Below, in pieces: positions 23,417 to 35,100 of a DNA stretch of 64,000 bases (within the stretch, counting starts at the first letter, position 1; each line of letters begins with the position of its first letter). The stretch is taken from assembly GCA_902729315.2 (NCBI GenBank), contig LR746265.1:6454892-6518891 (forward strand). The letters run 5' to 3'. The stretch comes from Spirodela intermedia. Its lineage: Eukaryota > Streptophyta > Magnoliopsida > Alismatales > Araceae. The position numbers and the translations under genes were made by a program. The notes beneath the pieces are model-generated. The model was given only the letters and a program-made list of their open reading frames with translations. It had not been told where the DNA came from and did not search any database.

Positions 23417-26400
23417 TCAGCTCGCCGGAACTGGGAGCCCGTAGTTGTGGAAGGACCTGATCCGGCCATCCCACCCTCCGGTGACGATCACCCGTCCCCA
23501 GGCGTGCGGCGGCGGCGCGAGGCTCTGAAAACACGCCCGCAGAAGCTTGCACTGAGATCGCCGGAGAGCGGGGACGGCCCCCGCCGGCGACCTCGACGGG
23601 AGAAGGAGCTTCTCCTCCGGCCATGTCGCCGAACCCTTCGGCAGGAGAAATTCGGAGAAGAAGCTCTGGGCCAACGTTAACCCGCCGGAGGCGGACAGGT
23701 ACAGCCCGCTCCGGCCGCCGGCGACGGCGGCGAGGTTCCTCAGGATCTCCATCTGCCGCGCGAGGTTCCGCGATTTCGCCGCCGCCAGCCGGCTCACCTC
23801 CTCCCCCGGCCATGGAACGGCCACCGACGCGCTCGTCGACGGGAACCGCTCGTAGCAGGAGGCGCTCCGAGCCCGAGTCGGCCGGCGATCTTCTTCCTCC
23901 CCGCAGTTCCAGACGTAGACGTTCGAGTCTTCGCTGCCGGAGACGACGTACCTCCCGTCGGCGGTGAACGAAGCCGAAATCTGGCTCCCGGAATTCCGGA
24001 GACCTGCACAGAACGAGAGCGCTTGCTCAGCAAAAACAGACACTTCCCCTCCATCTGAATCGACGAGAAGTGGAGGAATTGGGAGAAGAACTCGCCCTTG
24101 AACTTGCACACGACGCTGAATTCTTCGAGGATCCGGACCTGGGAGTCTGCAGAGGTGACCAGCAGCTTCCGAGAATCGCTCGGGCAGAACTGGAGATCGG
24201 AGGAGAGAGAAGGGTTTACACCAGGATCAGCAGCGGGGTTCAGTGAGAGGAAAAAATTGAGCTCTGCAAAACGGCTACCTGGAAGCCTGTGATCCTGCTG
24301 CAGGCCGACTTCTTCTTGCCCTGCAGGAGCACCACGGAGACCAGCTGTAGGCGGCGATCTGGCCCATCAGGAAGAAATCAGTAAGAAGGAGCTCATCTGA
24401 TGTTGGTCAACGGACATCGACGATAATCAAGTGAAACTTTTGCTTCCATGGCAGAGGATGGCGAAGGTCTCAAGATTTTCGATCATCCTTCAGGGGTCAA
24501 CCCTGAGAGGTGTCATTAACATTAAGACTGAAAAATCATAGGATTTTCTTCAAAATTTCCTCGCAATGTTCTGCGTTTATGTCTCACTTGGCTTATGGGT
24601 TTTGTCGGGTGGGTGATTGAAGATGGAATCAGAATTGTTCTCCGCAAACATGTTCATCGAGGCAGCAAGAGAGGAATCATAGGATACCTGATGAATCATA
24701 GAACAGGCAACGCCCTGAGATCGTTCCCACGACGATTCCCTGCAAGAGTCAAAGCAAAGAACTCTCATCGATCCCCAAAAAGTCAACCCACTGACTCACC
24801 GAGCGCGCCCAAGTCTTCCGAGATGAACCCACCTTCCCATTGGGATCGAAGCACACCGCAGTGACAATCTCCCTCACATCGATCCATTTCACAACATGCC
24901 CGCTGGATATTTCCCAAATCCGAACTTTGCCATCAATGGAGCCGCTGATGAAGTAGCCCTCGTCGTTGGGATTAAACTGGACGCAGGTGACTGCATCCGA
25001 AGGGGTGGAGAGAGGGGATGAGAATCATAGAGCGAGAAAGCACATGCGGGATTTCAGAGGGTATCCGGGCACTCACCATAGTTGCCATGAGAGAAGACCT
25101 TCCCGAAGGAATCACTCCCAACCTTCCACAGCTGAACAGTGTTGTCCGTGGAAGATGAGAGAAGATACTGCAAGAACAGAAAAAAGAAAACATGGAAGAA
25201 GTCAGGGAGAAATTTTTTAGCATGGAGATGCAGAACACGAAACTAGTTTCGGGAAAATACTAACATTGTTCTTCGACCAGGAAAGATCGAGGATGTCTCC
25301 AGAGTGGCCTACGAACTCGTGCAAGGGCTCCTCTGAAATCCTACAGACCTCCGTGGGGATGACGATGCAGGCAGAATCCGTCGTTCTCCTCAAGCCCTTC
25401 ACTGGTCCGAGCTCCTCCTCCTTGCTGGTGCCGATGGGAGTCAGCTCGGAGTTCTGATTCACAGAGAAATATATGGAGGAGGGGTCGTCCTTTGGAAGAT
25501 CGTCCTCCTGGGTCCTCTCCTGAGCGGCCACAGCCCACACTCGGACCACCCTGTCCTCGCCACCGGTGGCCAGGTAGCGCCCGTCGGGGCTGAATTTCAT
25601 GGCCAGGATAGCTCCCTTGTGGGCTATGATCTCTTGCCCGGTATAGACGCCGGAGAACTCCTTGGAGATCTTCCTGTATGCTCGGACCTTCAATCTGCGG
25701 ACTCTGTCTTTGGGAGACGCATCGGCCTCGAAGGAAGACGACGACACGCTCGGCTCTTCATCTCCTCTGTCCATGATGCAGGCGGCGATGCCCAGCCTCC
25801 TCAGCCACCTGGTTCTCCTCCGCTTCGTGGAGGCGGTGGAGCTGGTCGACATGTTATCCTCTCTCCGCATGAACCGCCGGACGAACGAGGAAGGGCCGAG
25901 CTCCCTGTGGAACTCGTCGGCGGTGAGCACCCTGTCCGAACTCACCTCGCGGAGCCCGCTCACAGCGCCGTCTTGCCCCAGCCGATCCACCACGAAGACT
26001 CTGCCGTCGTCCAGATTCGTAATCCTGCAGAGGCCGGGCACGGCGGTGGCGGCGCCGCCGTCGAGCTCGGAGATTCCGGCTGCGATTCTCTCGCCGTCCT
26101 CCGCGGCTTCCTCCTCCTGCGCTGGGATCCCTTGATCAGCGGAGGAGCAAGGGCCGGGGCTAAACATGGAATTCGATCGCATCCACGCCAGGAATCTCTG
26201 CCGCCGGTCCTCCACGCTCTCCAGGCTTCCGGCGAGGAAGCCGGATTGGAGGTCCCTACAGACGCAGTGGAGGAAATCCAGAGTCGGGATTACCCGCTGG
26301 CGTGGCGACGGGCTACTTGGAGACGACTCGGAGGCGGATAAGATGTCGTCGCTGGCGTCGAAAAACTGCGGCTCCTCTTCGTCCTCCTCCTTCGGGGAGT

Positions 26401-26419
26401 TGAAGCCACCATCCGTCAT
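23417..26419 (-). CDS. WD40-repeat protein, WDR44-like
   Basis: Seven coding exons on the minus strand: 26419-25265, 25167-25077, 24990-24833, 24739-24688, 24358-24279, 24189-24096 and 24003-23417. They give 738 residues with consistent phases. The N-terminal 250 residues are acidic and Ser-rich ([17 protein letters not shown]) and include the conserved IPTLDFL...RRQRFLAWM segment of plant WDR44-like proteins. WD repeats start at about 263 ([21 protein letters not shown]), with a second at about 365 ([14 protein letters not shown]). They continue through [60 protein letters not shown] and a final [14 protein letters not shown]. Exon 4 is only 52 bp. Intron 6 has a GC donor. WDR44 in animals binds RAB11; the plant function is not established, so only a beta-propeller scaffold role is safe. 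The long 5' leader carries a (GA)n tract (CT on the coding strand). Confidence 0.92.
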
Positions 26420-26650
26420 CTTCTCTTCACATCAAAACGCCGAGAAGGGGGGAACCGACCATCCAGATCTCCGCCACCTAATAAAAGATCCAGATCCCAA
26501 GCTCAAGGCCGCCGAATCTGGTTCCCTGCGCCGCTGAATTTCGAAGAACGCCTCGATTGGGGTTTCCAAATCCAGCAAAACCTCGCTGCGCCTCCTCCTA
26601 ATCCAAGCAGAAAACCAGCCACCCGGAGGGTTCGCCTCCTCTTCCTCCTT

Positions 26651-26653
<3 letters not shown>

Positions 26654-26689
<36 letters not shown>

Positions 26690-26693
26690 AGAA
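26654..26693. repeat. (AG)n microsatellite in WD40 gene 5' leader
   Basis: About 20 AG units (CT on the transcribed strand of the WD40 gene), beginning 235 bases upstream of its ATG. Confidence 0.9.
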
Positions 26694-27456
26694 GGAGCAG
26701 GGCCCTCCAAGCGGAAGCAGGCGAGCAGGAAGGAGTTGGAGCAGATCTCGACGGTCCTGCCCCTGCGACCTTTCTTTTCTCCTCCGCCGGCGCCCCTATT
26801 TCCTCTTCTTTTCCTCTGCGCTCCGTTCTTCTCGCTCCCCTATCTAAACTCCTCCCCCCTCAGGTGAGAGAAGACCAAGGACCAGAAAATTCCCCCCGCG
26901 TTCCCCTTGACCAAATGGGCTTCATCGCACAGTAAAACAGGGGCACACACTCAGCGAGCAAGAGAGAGAAAGACACGAAGGTTGGAGAAGGTGAGAAATC
27001 AGAGGACCGGGGAGAAGAGGACGAAGCCCCCGGGATCCGACGGCCCACGTTAGGTGACTTCCCTTCCTGCTCGATGAAGGCGGCTGGTCTCCGCCGCTGC
27101 TCCTTGTCCGTGTTCTTGCCGGGGGCCAATAAAAAAAATCGCAGTAAATCTCTTCAACCCACTCGCGATTAACCACGAAAAAGAAGACCACCATCTTCGG
27201 AATCGGAAGAACCAACCAAAAAAGAGGACTTTTTGATCGGATGCGATTGAAGGACTGAACCCTGAGTCAAATCAGTAATCCGGGCCTCTTCCCAGACAGA
27301 CCTCGGGCTGCTCTGTGATGCACGCAAGCTTCCTCCACTGGTTATCCCAATCCATTTTCCTCCTATAAACACCCTCTGAAAACAAAAATATTGTAAATAA
27401 AAACCAGAACTTGACCGAACAAAAAACATCTCCGTCAGTAACAATCTGATTTCTAG

Positions 27457-27460
<4 letters not shown>

Positions 27461-27494
<34 letters not shown>

Positions 27495-27523
27495 GATATT
27501 AATTAATTAATTAATTAATTATT
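27461..27523. repeat. (CT)n followed by (TTAA)n
   Basis: (CT)n spans 27461-27493, followed after TAGATA by about six TTAA units (27499-27523). The two arrays are directly adjacent. Confidence 0.9.
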
Positions 27524-28764
27524 AAAGACCAGAGTCCAAGAGTGGACTTCGCCTTGCAATTCCGAGTGCACGGGCCGAGTGAACGGGCTGAATCCGGCTG
27601 GTGGATCGTCCGGCCGGCTCGCGGACCCGGTCGAGTGGAGCTGCTCACAAGCGTGTGGGAGCACGGCGCCGGTGGGGTTCGGTTGGTCGCCCGTCTCATC
27701 GTCTCTCTCCTCCGCCGCGATTTTTATCTGATTTCGGATTCGGTGATTCGATAAGCCGACAGGTATTTTGCGTGTAACCCCCCTAATAAAGTGAATAATC
27801 ACTTATCACTACCTTAGTAGCTCCACATCACCACCCACCGGGAGATGGAGTTAATTAAGAAAAAAAATAAAAAGAAATTCGTAGATTTTTGTCGCGTCGA
27901 AATTATTAATTAAAAGCATGGGCCTCTTGAAGTTCGATAATTAGCGTGATTATATGACGTCATATGATGGCAATGGGACCCACAAGAGGTTCGTCATCCA
28001 GTGGGTGGTTCGGACCAACGAATGACACGCGGTCGCCTTCGACCGCTTTCCCTTTGACCAGCCACACAAGCGGCCCGCCCCCGCCGCTACTCCTCTTTGA
28101 CGCAAGATATTCGCCAACGTTGAACCCCCTCCCCCCCCTCCGGCCATTTTTGACTTATGCTCGCGGGAGCTGCGTTGATCTTGACCGTTGATAAAGATCC
28201 CCCACCCATCCTCACCCCGTCAACGGAACTTAGCGGCCATGGGACGGACGGTGTCACTCTCTTCCTCGATTAGAAAACGACAAATAACTAGAGTACGACT
28301 TAGGCGTCGCTGTTTCCAACAAGGGACGTGACAAGAACTGGTTGGGCCACATCGGACCTTGCCCTCAAATGAGGAACGGGGCCGCCTTATTTGTCCACGT
28401 GGACGGAGGAGCGGCATCAAGGCTCGCTTTGACAACTCAGCATCTTCTGGATGAGAAAGTCTAGAATCCGTGGCATCCACGTCTGCCGGATTCATGGGAC
28501 CGCGAACGAAGATAAACATATTAAATGCACAATATTTGCATTTTTTGGGTCTTCAGAGCGGTAGGCACGTATGAAGTTTCCCTGGCACGTGTCTCAGTTG
28601 ACTTTGGACCAGCAAGTGGGCGGTCCCTCGAAGCGATGACCTTGATCCGTCCTTTGAGGATCAGATTATCCACAAGATGAGGCTTTCCCTCGTTAGCGCG
28701 ACGGCAGAACTTTACTCCCTCACCACCCACCTACCCTCCCCCCTACCACTACCAACGTGCATGA

Positions 28765-28767
<3 letters not shown>

Positions 28768-28803
<36 letters not shown>
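28768..28803. repeat. (CT)n microsatellite
   Basis: About 18 CT units in intergenic DNA. It lies 160 bases from a (TA)n(GA)n tract of opposite purine/pyrimidine strand, so the two could pair as an imperfect hairpin. Confidence 0.9.
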
Positions 28804-28804
<1 letters not shown>

Positions 28805-28963
28805 GAGATAAGCAACTTATCTGTCTCTCTATCTATTCGGGTCACTTCATATGCAACTGGAGAGCTGTTTTTAATACCATCGATCACTGTCAGGCTAAAA
28901 GCCCGCGGCCAATGGTTAGTACACATGCAGATATGGTGGGAAAAGTCGAAGATAGATAGATAT

Positions 28964-28981
28964 GTATATATATATATATAT

Positions 28982-29016
<35 letters not shown>
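28964..29016. repeat. compound (TA)n/(GA)n microsatellite
   Basis: About nine TA units run into GATA-like transition units and then about 14 GA units. Confidence 0.9.
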
Positions 29017-29018
<2 letters not shown>

Positions 29019-29742
29019 AACTAGCTGCAACATTCTTGACAGAAAAGGCTTTCCAGAGCAAGAGGGCTATGGAGGAGCCAGGGCCCTACGGACCACCCAG
29101 CTGCGAGCTGTCTACAGTTGGTAACGTAGAAGCGGGGGGCGGGGGAGAGAGAGAACGTAGAATCAACAGACCAGCCATTAAAGCTCCAGGCTTTGTATCA
29201 TGTGGCGGCAGGGGGCGCACTGGGTGGCGGACCCGCCTGTCATGGCGTGCCCGTCCATAGAGGAGACGAGCAGAGTTGACAGCTGAGCTGAGAACGACGT
29301 GAGATGGGAGGTGGAAGGTGGGGGTGAAGAGCGAGAGAGAGAGAGGAGCGAGGAGAGAGATTGGCGAGGATGGAAGGCCTTTGCGGAGAGCGGGCCTGGA
29401 ACACTATCAAGTCGGCGCATTGATTGATGTATCCTTTTGGGTGACTTCTAGGATAATTGAATAATACTGCTGATTTACATAGCTTTCATTCTCCGAATTC
29501 TATTTTTCCCTTGGATCATTAAATATTTTATGATGGTTTTCATCGGATAAAATGTTGGTAATTTTTGTTTTACTTCTGTCACTAAAAGGTGACATAGCTG
29601 ATTGATTTCATAGGTTATATTGATACATGAGAGATCTTAACCATCATGAACCCGTACACTCTAACCTGCTTCAAAGGAAATCTAGAAAAATAGTCTGCAC
29701 AATTTAACCCTTCAAAGACTGAGGTAAGGGGAGAAGGGGAGC

Positions 29743-30284
29743 AGAGAGAGAGAGAGAAAGGGAGAGAGAGAGGGAGAGGGGAGAGAGAGAGGGAGAGGGA
29801 GAGAGAGAGGGAGAGGGAGAGAGAGAGGGAGAGGGAGAGAGAGAGGGAGAGGGAGAGAGGAGAGAGGAGAGAGAGAAGGAGGGAGAGGGAGAGAGAGAGG
29901 GAGAGAGAGAGGAGAGAGAGAGGGAGAGAGGAGAGGGAGAGGGAGAGAGAGAGGGAGAGAGAGAGAGAGAGGAGAGAGGGAGAGAGAGAGGGAGAGGGAG
30001 AGAGAGAGGGAGAGGGGAGAGAGAGAGGGAGAGGGAGAGAGAGAGGAGAGGAGAGAGAGAGGAGAGGGAGAGAGAGGAGAGAGAGAGAGGAGAGGGAGAG
30101 AGAGAGGAGAGAGAGAGAGGGAGAGGGAGAGGGAGAGGAGAGGGAGAGGGAGAGAGAGAGAGGAGAGGGAGAGGGAGAGAGAGAGAGAGAGAGAGGAGAG
30201 GGAGAGAGAGAGAGAGAGAGAGAGAAAGGGAGAGAGATGGAGAGGGGGAGAGAGAGAGGGAGAGGGGAGAGAGAGAGGGAGAGG

Positions 30285-30317
<33 letters not shown>

Positions 30318-30322
30318 GGAGA

Positions 30323-30363
<41 letters not shown>
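29743..30363 (+). repeat. 621-bp polypurine GA/GGGA satellite
   Basis: Every base in this tract is A or G on the plus strand except a single T at 30238. It is made of GAGAGA and GGGAGA blocks. Between about 29765 and 29850 an 18-base higher-order unit (about GAGAGAGAGGGAGAGGGA) repeats, and order decays beyond that. The tract begins and ends abruptly. Such mirror-rich polypurine DNA can form triplex (H-DNA) in vitro. Confidence 0.97.
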
Positions 30364-30365
<2 letters not shown>

Positions 30366-31069
30366 TTGGAGTTTATTTTTTACAGGCTTAAAATATAAGG
30401 CCCATGCTCGGAAAAGTTCGGCCTTTTAAGAGCACCCATAGCTCATTGCCTCCCACGTGTGTAATTATATGATGGTTTTCGTCCTAAATAAAAATAGATG
30501 TAGCTTTTCATAGTAGTCAACTACTTGGGGAATTTTTCTGTCTTAACTTGCATACAAAAGCTGAACTTTCCGAGCTACTTTTACAACCTTTTTTAGACAC
30601 CGGTTGAATGTCATCATCTAAAACTTGTATAGAAATTCATGGGGCACTGCTTTCATTCTCACAATATAAATGCAAAACTCGAATAAATCCCTTGTAGAAA
30701 TCTATGGGTTACATTTATTTTCGGATTTTTCAAGAAAAAAATATGTATAATTCAACAAGTTTGACTTTATTTAATGCCCACCCAACCCAATAGTAAGACA
30801 ATAAATTAATATAAAGTATAATCCTATAAATTTTTTTGGTGATTTTAAGTCCGTAGTCCAGATAAATGCATGTTTACTAGCCTGCTACTGTTAAGCTAAA
30901 CTATGATTACAATATCTTGGACTTAACCTTTACAAAAATCGTCAGAAATATGCTTCATTTGTGACTTTGTTAAGCTCAACGATGAGTTTTTGAACAAGGA
31001 ACTTGTAAAGTTCACACCCCCGTCCGCCATTGAAAAAGGGTAAGGAAGAGATAGAAAGAGTGAGTGAGT

Positions 31070-31110
<41 letters not shown>

Positions 31111-31544
31111 AGTGACCATATAGCAGGGGCTCTCGCCAAGGATTTTTTAATCTTGGAACGAGATAATTCCAAGATCGACCGACGATTTTTCACCCTTTTT
31201 TAGAGATTAGCGATCTGAAAAATGGAATATTCTCGACTTAGAAAACGGTGAATTGGGAAGTTATATCGCTATCCATGGGAAGCTTGTCGTCGACTTCATC
31301 TCTATCTCTCTCTCCCCGGTGGGAGGAAACTCCACGCCGCTACGTTAGTCAAGATAAAGCCTGACAGAGGAGAAATGCATTGTCACGTCATCTCGCAGAG
31401 AAGCGTGCCCGTGTCTCCCAACAAACCTTCGGGGCCCTTCTCTCCCTCCTCTCTCCCTCTTCCTCTCTCTCTCTCTGGGTGTTGTTACTGTCACGAGCTC
31501 CGCTCCCGGCCAGTAAATCGAGTCCGCAAAGTGGAGGAAAGGAA

Positions 31545-31592
31545 CCGCCATACGTGGTGTAAGCTACACCGCCATACGTGGTATAAGCTACA
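31545..31592 (+). promoter_or_regulatory. 24-bp direct duplication carrying TACGTGGT (ABRE/G-box-like)
   Basis: Two 24-base units differing at one position, each holding CATACGTGGT, lie about 0.6 kb upstream of the exonuclease ATG. ACGTG cores bind bZIP (ABF/GBF) factors in plants. Activity at this site is inferred only. Confidence 0.4.
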
Positions 31593-32079
31593 CCGCCCCG
31601 TGGAGCTACCACCGCCGTCAGCCGTGCTCGGTGGCCGTGTCGACCATGACGATCTTCCCACCACGCTAGAGATCGGAAACTACAGTCTAAAAACCTCCTT
31701 CTCTCTCTCTCTCTATCTCTCTCTTCTCACTGTTCTGCTGTTAACAGCGATCCGTGCATGCATGGGAGAAGCACCTGCACGTGGAATGCTGAGATCCCTC
31801 TCCGGTGCACCGGGACTGATTAGACTGGAGCTGAGTGGGGCCGCCGGAGCCCGCGACGGCGGACTGTGGCGGCGATTGGACGTGCCAGGATATGCCTGCC
31901 CGAGCCGATCCCGAAATGAAGGCGGGCGGATGTACGTAGCCGTTATCGCTGTCTGCATCTATCCCTCCCGGCGGCGGAGATTCCGCCGCTGCCGGCGGTG
32001 GAATGGATCACTACCCCTGCGGCCGAAGAAGAAGAAAGCAAGTTTGGAATGGATCACTCCCACCATGCGCCCAACCAAA

Positions 32080-32104
32080 GCCCAGCCCAGCCCAGCCCGG
32101 CCCA
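32080..32104 (+). promoter_or_regulatory. five tandem GCCCA/GCCCG units near gene start
   Basis: GCCCA is repeated four times with one GCCCG, 63 bases before the ATG at 32168. On the minus strand this reads TGGGC, the core of plant site II (TCP-binding) elements, common near starts of housekeeping and organelle-related genes. It lies in the promoter or leader. Function is inferred. Confidence 0.4.
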
Positions 32105-32167
32105 AAAATATAGCGGATTCGGACCGGGATAGACCGAAGGGAGGGGACGACTCCTTGACGGCCGGCT

Positions 32168-35100
32168 ATGGTGGAGGAGAGGGAGATGATGGCCGGTTCC
32201 TCCTCTGCAACGGGATCGGGGGAGGGGATGGTGATCCCCGTCGAGACTTATCTGGTGACGGCCGTCGAGTCCCTGGAATACGAGCTCTTAAAGAGTTCCC
32301 TCGCCCGCTCCTCCGTCGTCGGGTTAGACGCCGAGTGGAAGCCTTGGTCCCGCGAGGACGATGGCGATGAGGGCACCGCCAAGTCCTCCGCCGCCCTGCG
32401 GTCGTTCCCGACCGTGACTCTCCTTCAGATCGCCTGCCGGGAGGCGACGGATCCCGCTGGTCGAGGGACGCGGGTGTTCTTGGTGGATCTGCTCGCTCTG
32501 GAGCTCGCCGAATTTTGGGGAACTCTGAGGGATGTGTTTGAGTCGCCTCACGTGCTGAAGCTGGGCTTCCGATTCAAGCAGGATCTCATTTACCTGTCTT
32601 CCACATTCGCGGCCCAGGGCTGCCATCCGGGCTTCGACAAGGTATCAGTCCCCCCCGAGATTATCATATGGAGCTGTTGAAAACTAGATATTAATCTGGG
32701 CGACCTAAATCGGTGTAATTGTGTGAATTTTTTCGTCGGTTCTTTCGGGCTCTCCTTATCCTTTTTCTACTGAGACGAGAGTCGTTCGACTTATTATCAT
32801 GTTCCTCAAATTCGTCGTCAATTCTGGCAATTTTCGATTCACATCCCTCCTTCTTCGATTGGTTCAGCTCCACCAACTGGGAAGAATAAAGGTGCTGGCT
32901 ACGTTTGTGGGGGCGGTTTTATTTATGTTCTTGATTTATTGTCGTAGTGGTATCTCTCTGAATTCATCTATTTACTTCATCATATCTTAGTCTTACTTGC
33001 CATCTCTGACTTCAAATAGTCTTTTGAAACTCTGAGCTAATGCACACGAAAATTTTACCGTACTTCCTGCACAAATGCTATTGGTTCACAATAAGACGAG
33101 GAGAAGGGAGGACCAAAAATTCAGCTATCTTACCTTTAGCATTATGTGGATATATCAGTTGTATGCAACATCTCCTAATCTCATTGGCAACTTTATCGGA
33201 TAAGTCTTTTGATTTCTGAGTTGATGCATCATCTGCAATGTCGCCTGTTAAATGACTAATTTATTGTAAATCCATGTGGACAGGTGGAACCATTTATGGA
33301 TATTACTAGTGTATACTACTATCTGAAGACTGGTTGCACAGGAGACGGGAAAAGGCCTCCAAAGCAATCAGAGAGTTTGGCGACAATTTGCAAACAAGTG
33401 CTTGGAGTTGTTCTCTCGAAGGTTTGACCACCTACGACCTGTTTCACTTATACTTAGTCTAATTTTCCATCATTATTGTGATTAGTTTGCTGTAAGCGGG
33501 GGAATGTTCCAAATTTCTTTAGCAGTACTGCCAGCATCATAAGAAAAGAGCTCTTCTTTTTGGGAACCTCGATCTATCTTTCTTCAATGGCTTGCTTCGG
33601 TTCTCCAGACAAATCTGTCATACACATCCAGTTCATCACGGAGGCATCTTGGCAATTTGTTAAAACTTTTATGTCCATAATTTGGGAATCAAAGCGATTC
33701 TTGAAGCAGTCCGATAGGAAACCGGATAGGGTAGGGAGGAAGGAACAGAAGAAGGTCGGTTTCAAGTAGAGCAAGAAACACGAGGAAGAATATATGCTGC
33801 ATTCCAAGCTTTTCAAATCCTAGATTGATCTTCAACTAGCGCATATCCAATCGAAAGTGAAGGTCAGATCGTGAGTTAGCCCAAGTTTCCAAAAATTCAT
33901 ATGGAGGACTTTATTTACTTTTCTGCTAGTGCACTAAGTAGCGCCATTAGTGTTGACATCGTGTTGGTTCTTTCGAGTAAAGTAAAAAAATAAGCCTTTA
34001 TGCGGAGTCTTGCATATATAGAGGAATACGATTTAAACACAAAGCCTATACGGTCTCCAAACACCTTTTTTGCCTTCTTGGCATTCTCACGATGTTTCTA
34101 ATCTTTGACAAACGAGGGTTATATGTTCACAACTATGGCAGGTTTGTTGAGGGTGGCATCTGCGTGTATTTTGAAGCTGAGAGTCTGTCACTTAAATTGG
34201 TGAATCTTTGTGAGACTTCAGAGTGTAGGTACCATGTCCGGGAGCTTGGAAGCTGAAAGAGAAGGGAAAAACATCCAAAGCTTTCGATGTAATCTGGATT
34301 AGTTAAATAAAATGGTGTCATGATTCTCCTGCTTTTTGAGAATAAACTATGACATGGCTCAAAAACCAGATTTCTTCTTGGAGATGTGAAATGTGGAACG
34401 AGGATCCAGATTTTTGAGGGTCCTGTCATTGAATCACAACCCACTGGTGCTTGGATATAGAAGAGAAGCCAGCGTATCTAGATTGTTCGTAAAGATACCT
34501 GTCTGGAAGCACTTTGAAGAAGTTGCCCCACCGAACAATTTTCAAATCAGGGGATTTCAGAAAATCTGCGTCTCTTTGTCACCTGTTTGATGTGGACCAA
34601 GCACCGGTTCTCTGAGCCAGGGGGACAGCAAGAACAAGAAGAGGAAGGCTGTTATTACTGCACTTTATGCTTCTATGTTCCTCTTCTTTTCAGAGCTCGT
34701 TCTCCACCTATACAATGGAAACCCAAGAGTAGGAGCAACATGTGGCTTAAAAAGCCAGCCGGACTAGGATATATTTGCCTGAAATCAGCCAATCAAAGCT
34801 GAGTTACTTTTTGTAAGGTTGGTCTGGATTCCCTTTCTGCATTAGAATAAAATTATTCCAGAAATCATAGGTGGCCTGCATTCCCATTTTAGATTAGAAT
34901 AGACTAATTCCAGAGATCATAGGTCAACTTCAGGAGAAAAACTTAAGTCAAAACAAACTGCATTGAATGGGAAACGATCCGTTAAGTTGTACCTGCAAAC
35001 TCGGGGTAGCAAAACCAGTCTTTAGATGACTAGGCTGGTCATTTGGCTCCAAGTAGAGTCATACTCTAGTCGCATTATGACTTAACAGGGGAAGATTCTT

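Larger units (their letters stand above)
26420..29742. other. gene-free intergenic region with microsatellites
   Basis: The first few hundred bases are the probable 5' leader and promoter of the minus-strand WD40 gene. Short open frames in the rest do not resemble proteins. Apart from the tracts listed separately, nothing structured was recognised. Confidence 0.6.
30364..32167. other. intergenic region upstream of exonuclease gene
   Basis: The first 650 bases are AT-rich and featureless. A (GAGT)n/(GA)n compound lies at about 31059-31107. The GC-rich part from about 31400 is the likely promoter region of the exonuclease gene. A long plus-strand open frame at 31375-32370 overlaps the true exon 1 in another frame and is not credible. 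Confidence 0.55.

Noticed and set aside
24279-24739. Possible frameshift or deletion in the WD40 gene
   Set aside because: At first the expected GIVVGTISG segment seemed missing, but it is found as a 52-bp exon (24739-24688) with exact splice sites and phase, so the gene is intact.
25619-26341. 240-residue plus-strand open frame
   Set aside because: Shadow of exon 1 of the minus-strand WD40 gene, caused by high GC content.
31375-32370. 331-residue plus-strand open frame upstream of the exonuclease gene
   Set aside because: Low-complexity Arg/Pro/Ser composition, overlaps true exon 1 in another frame, and no motif is recognised.
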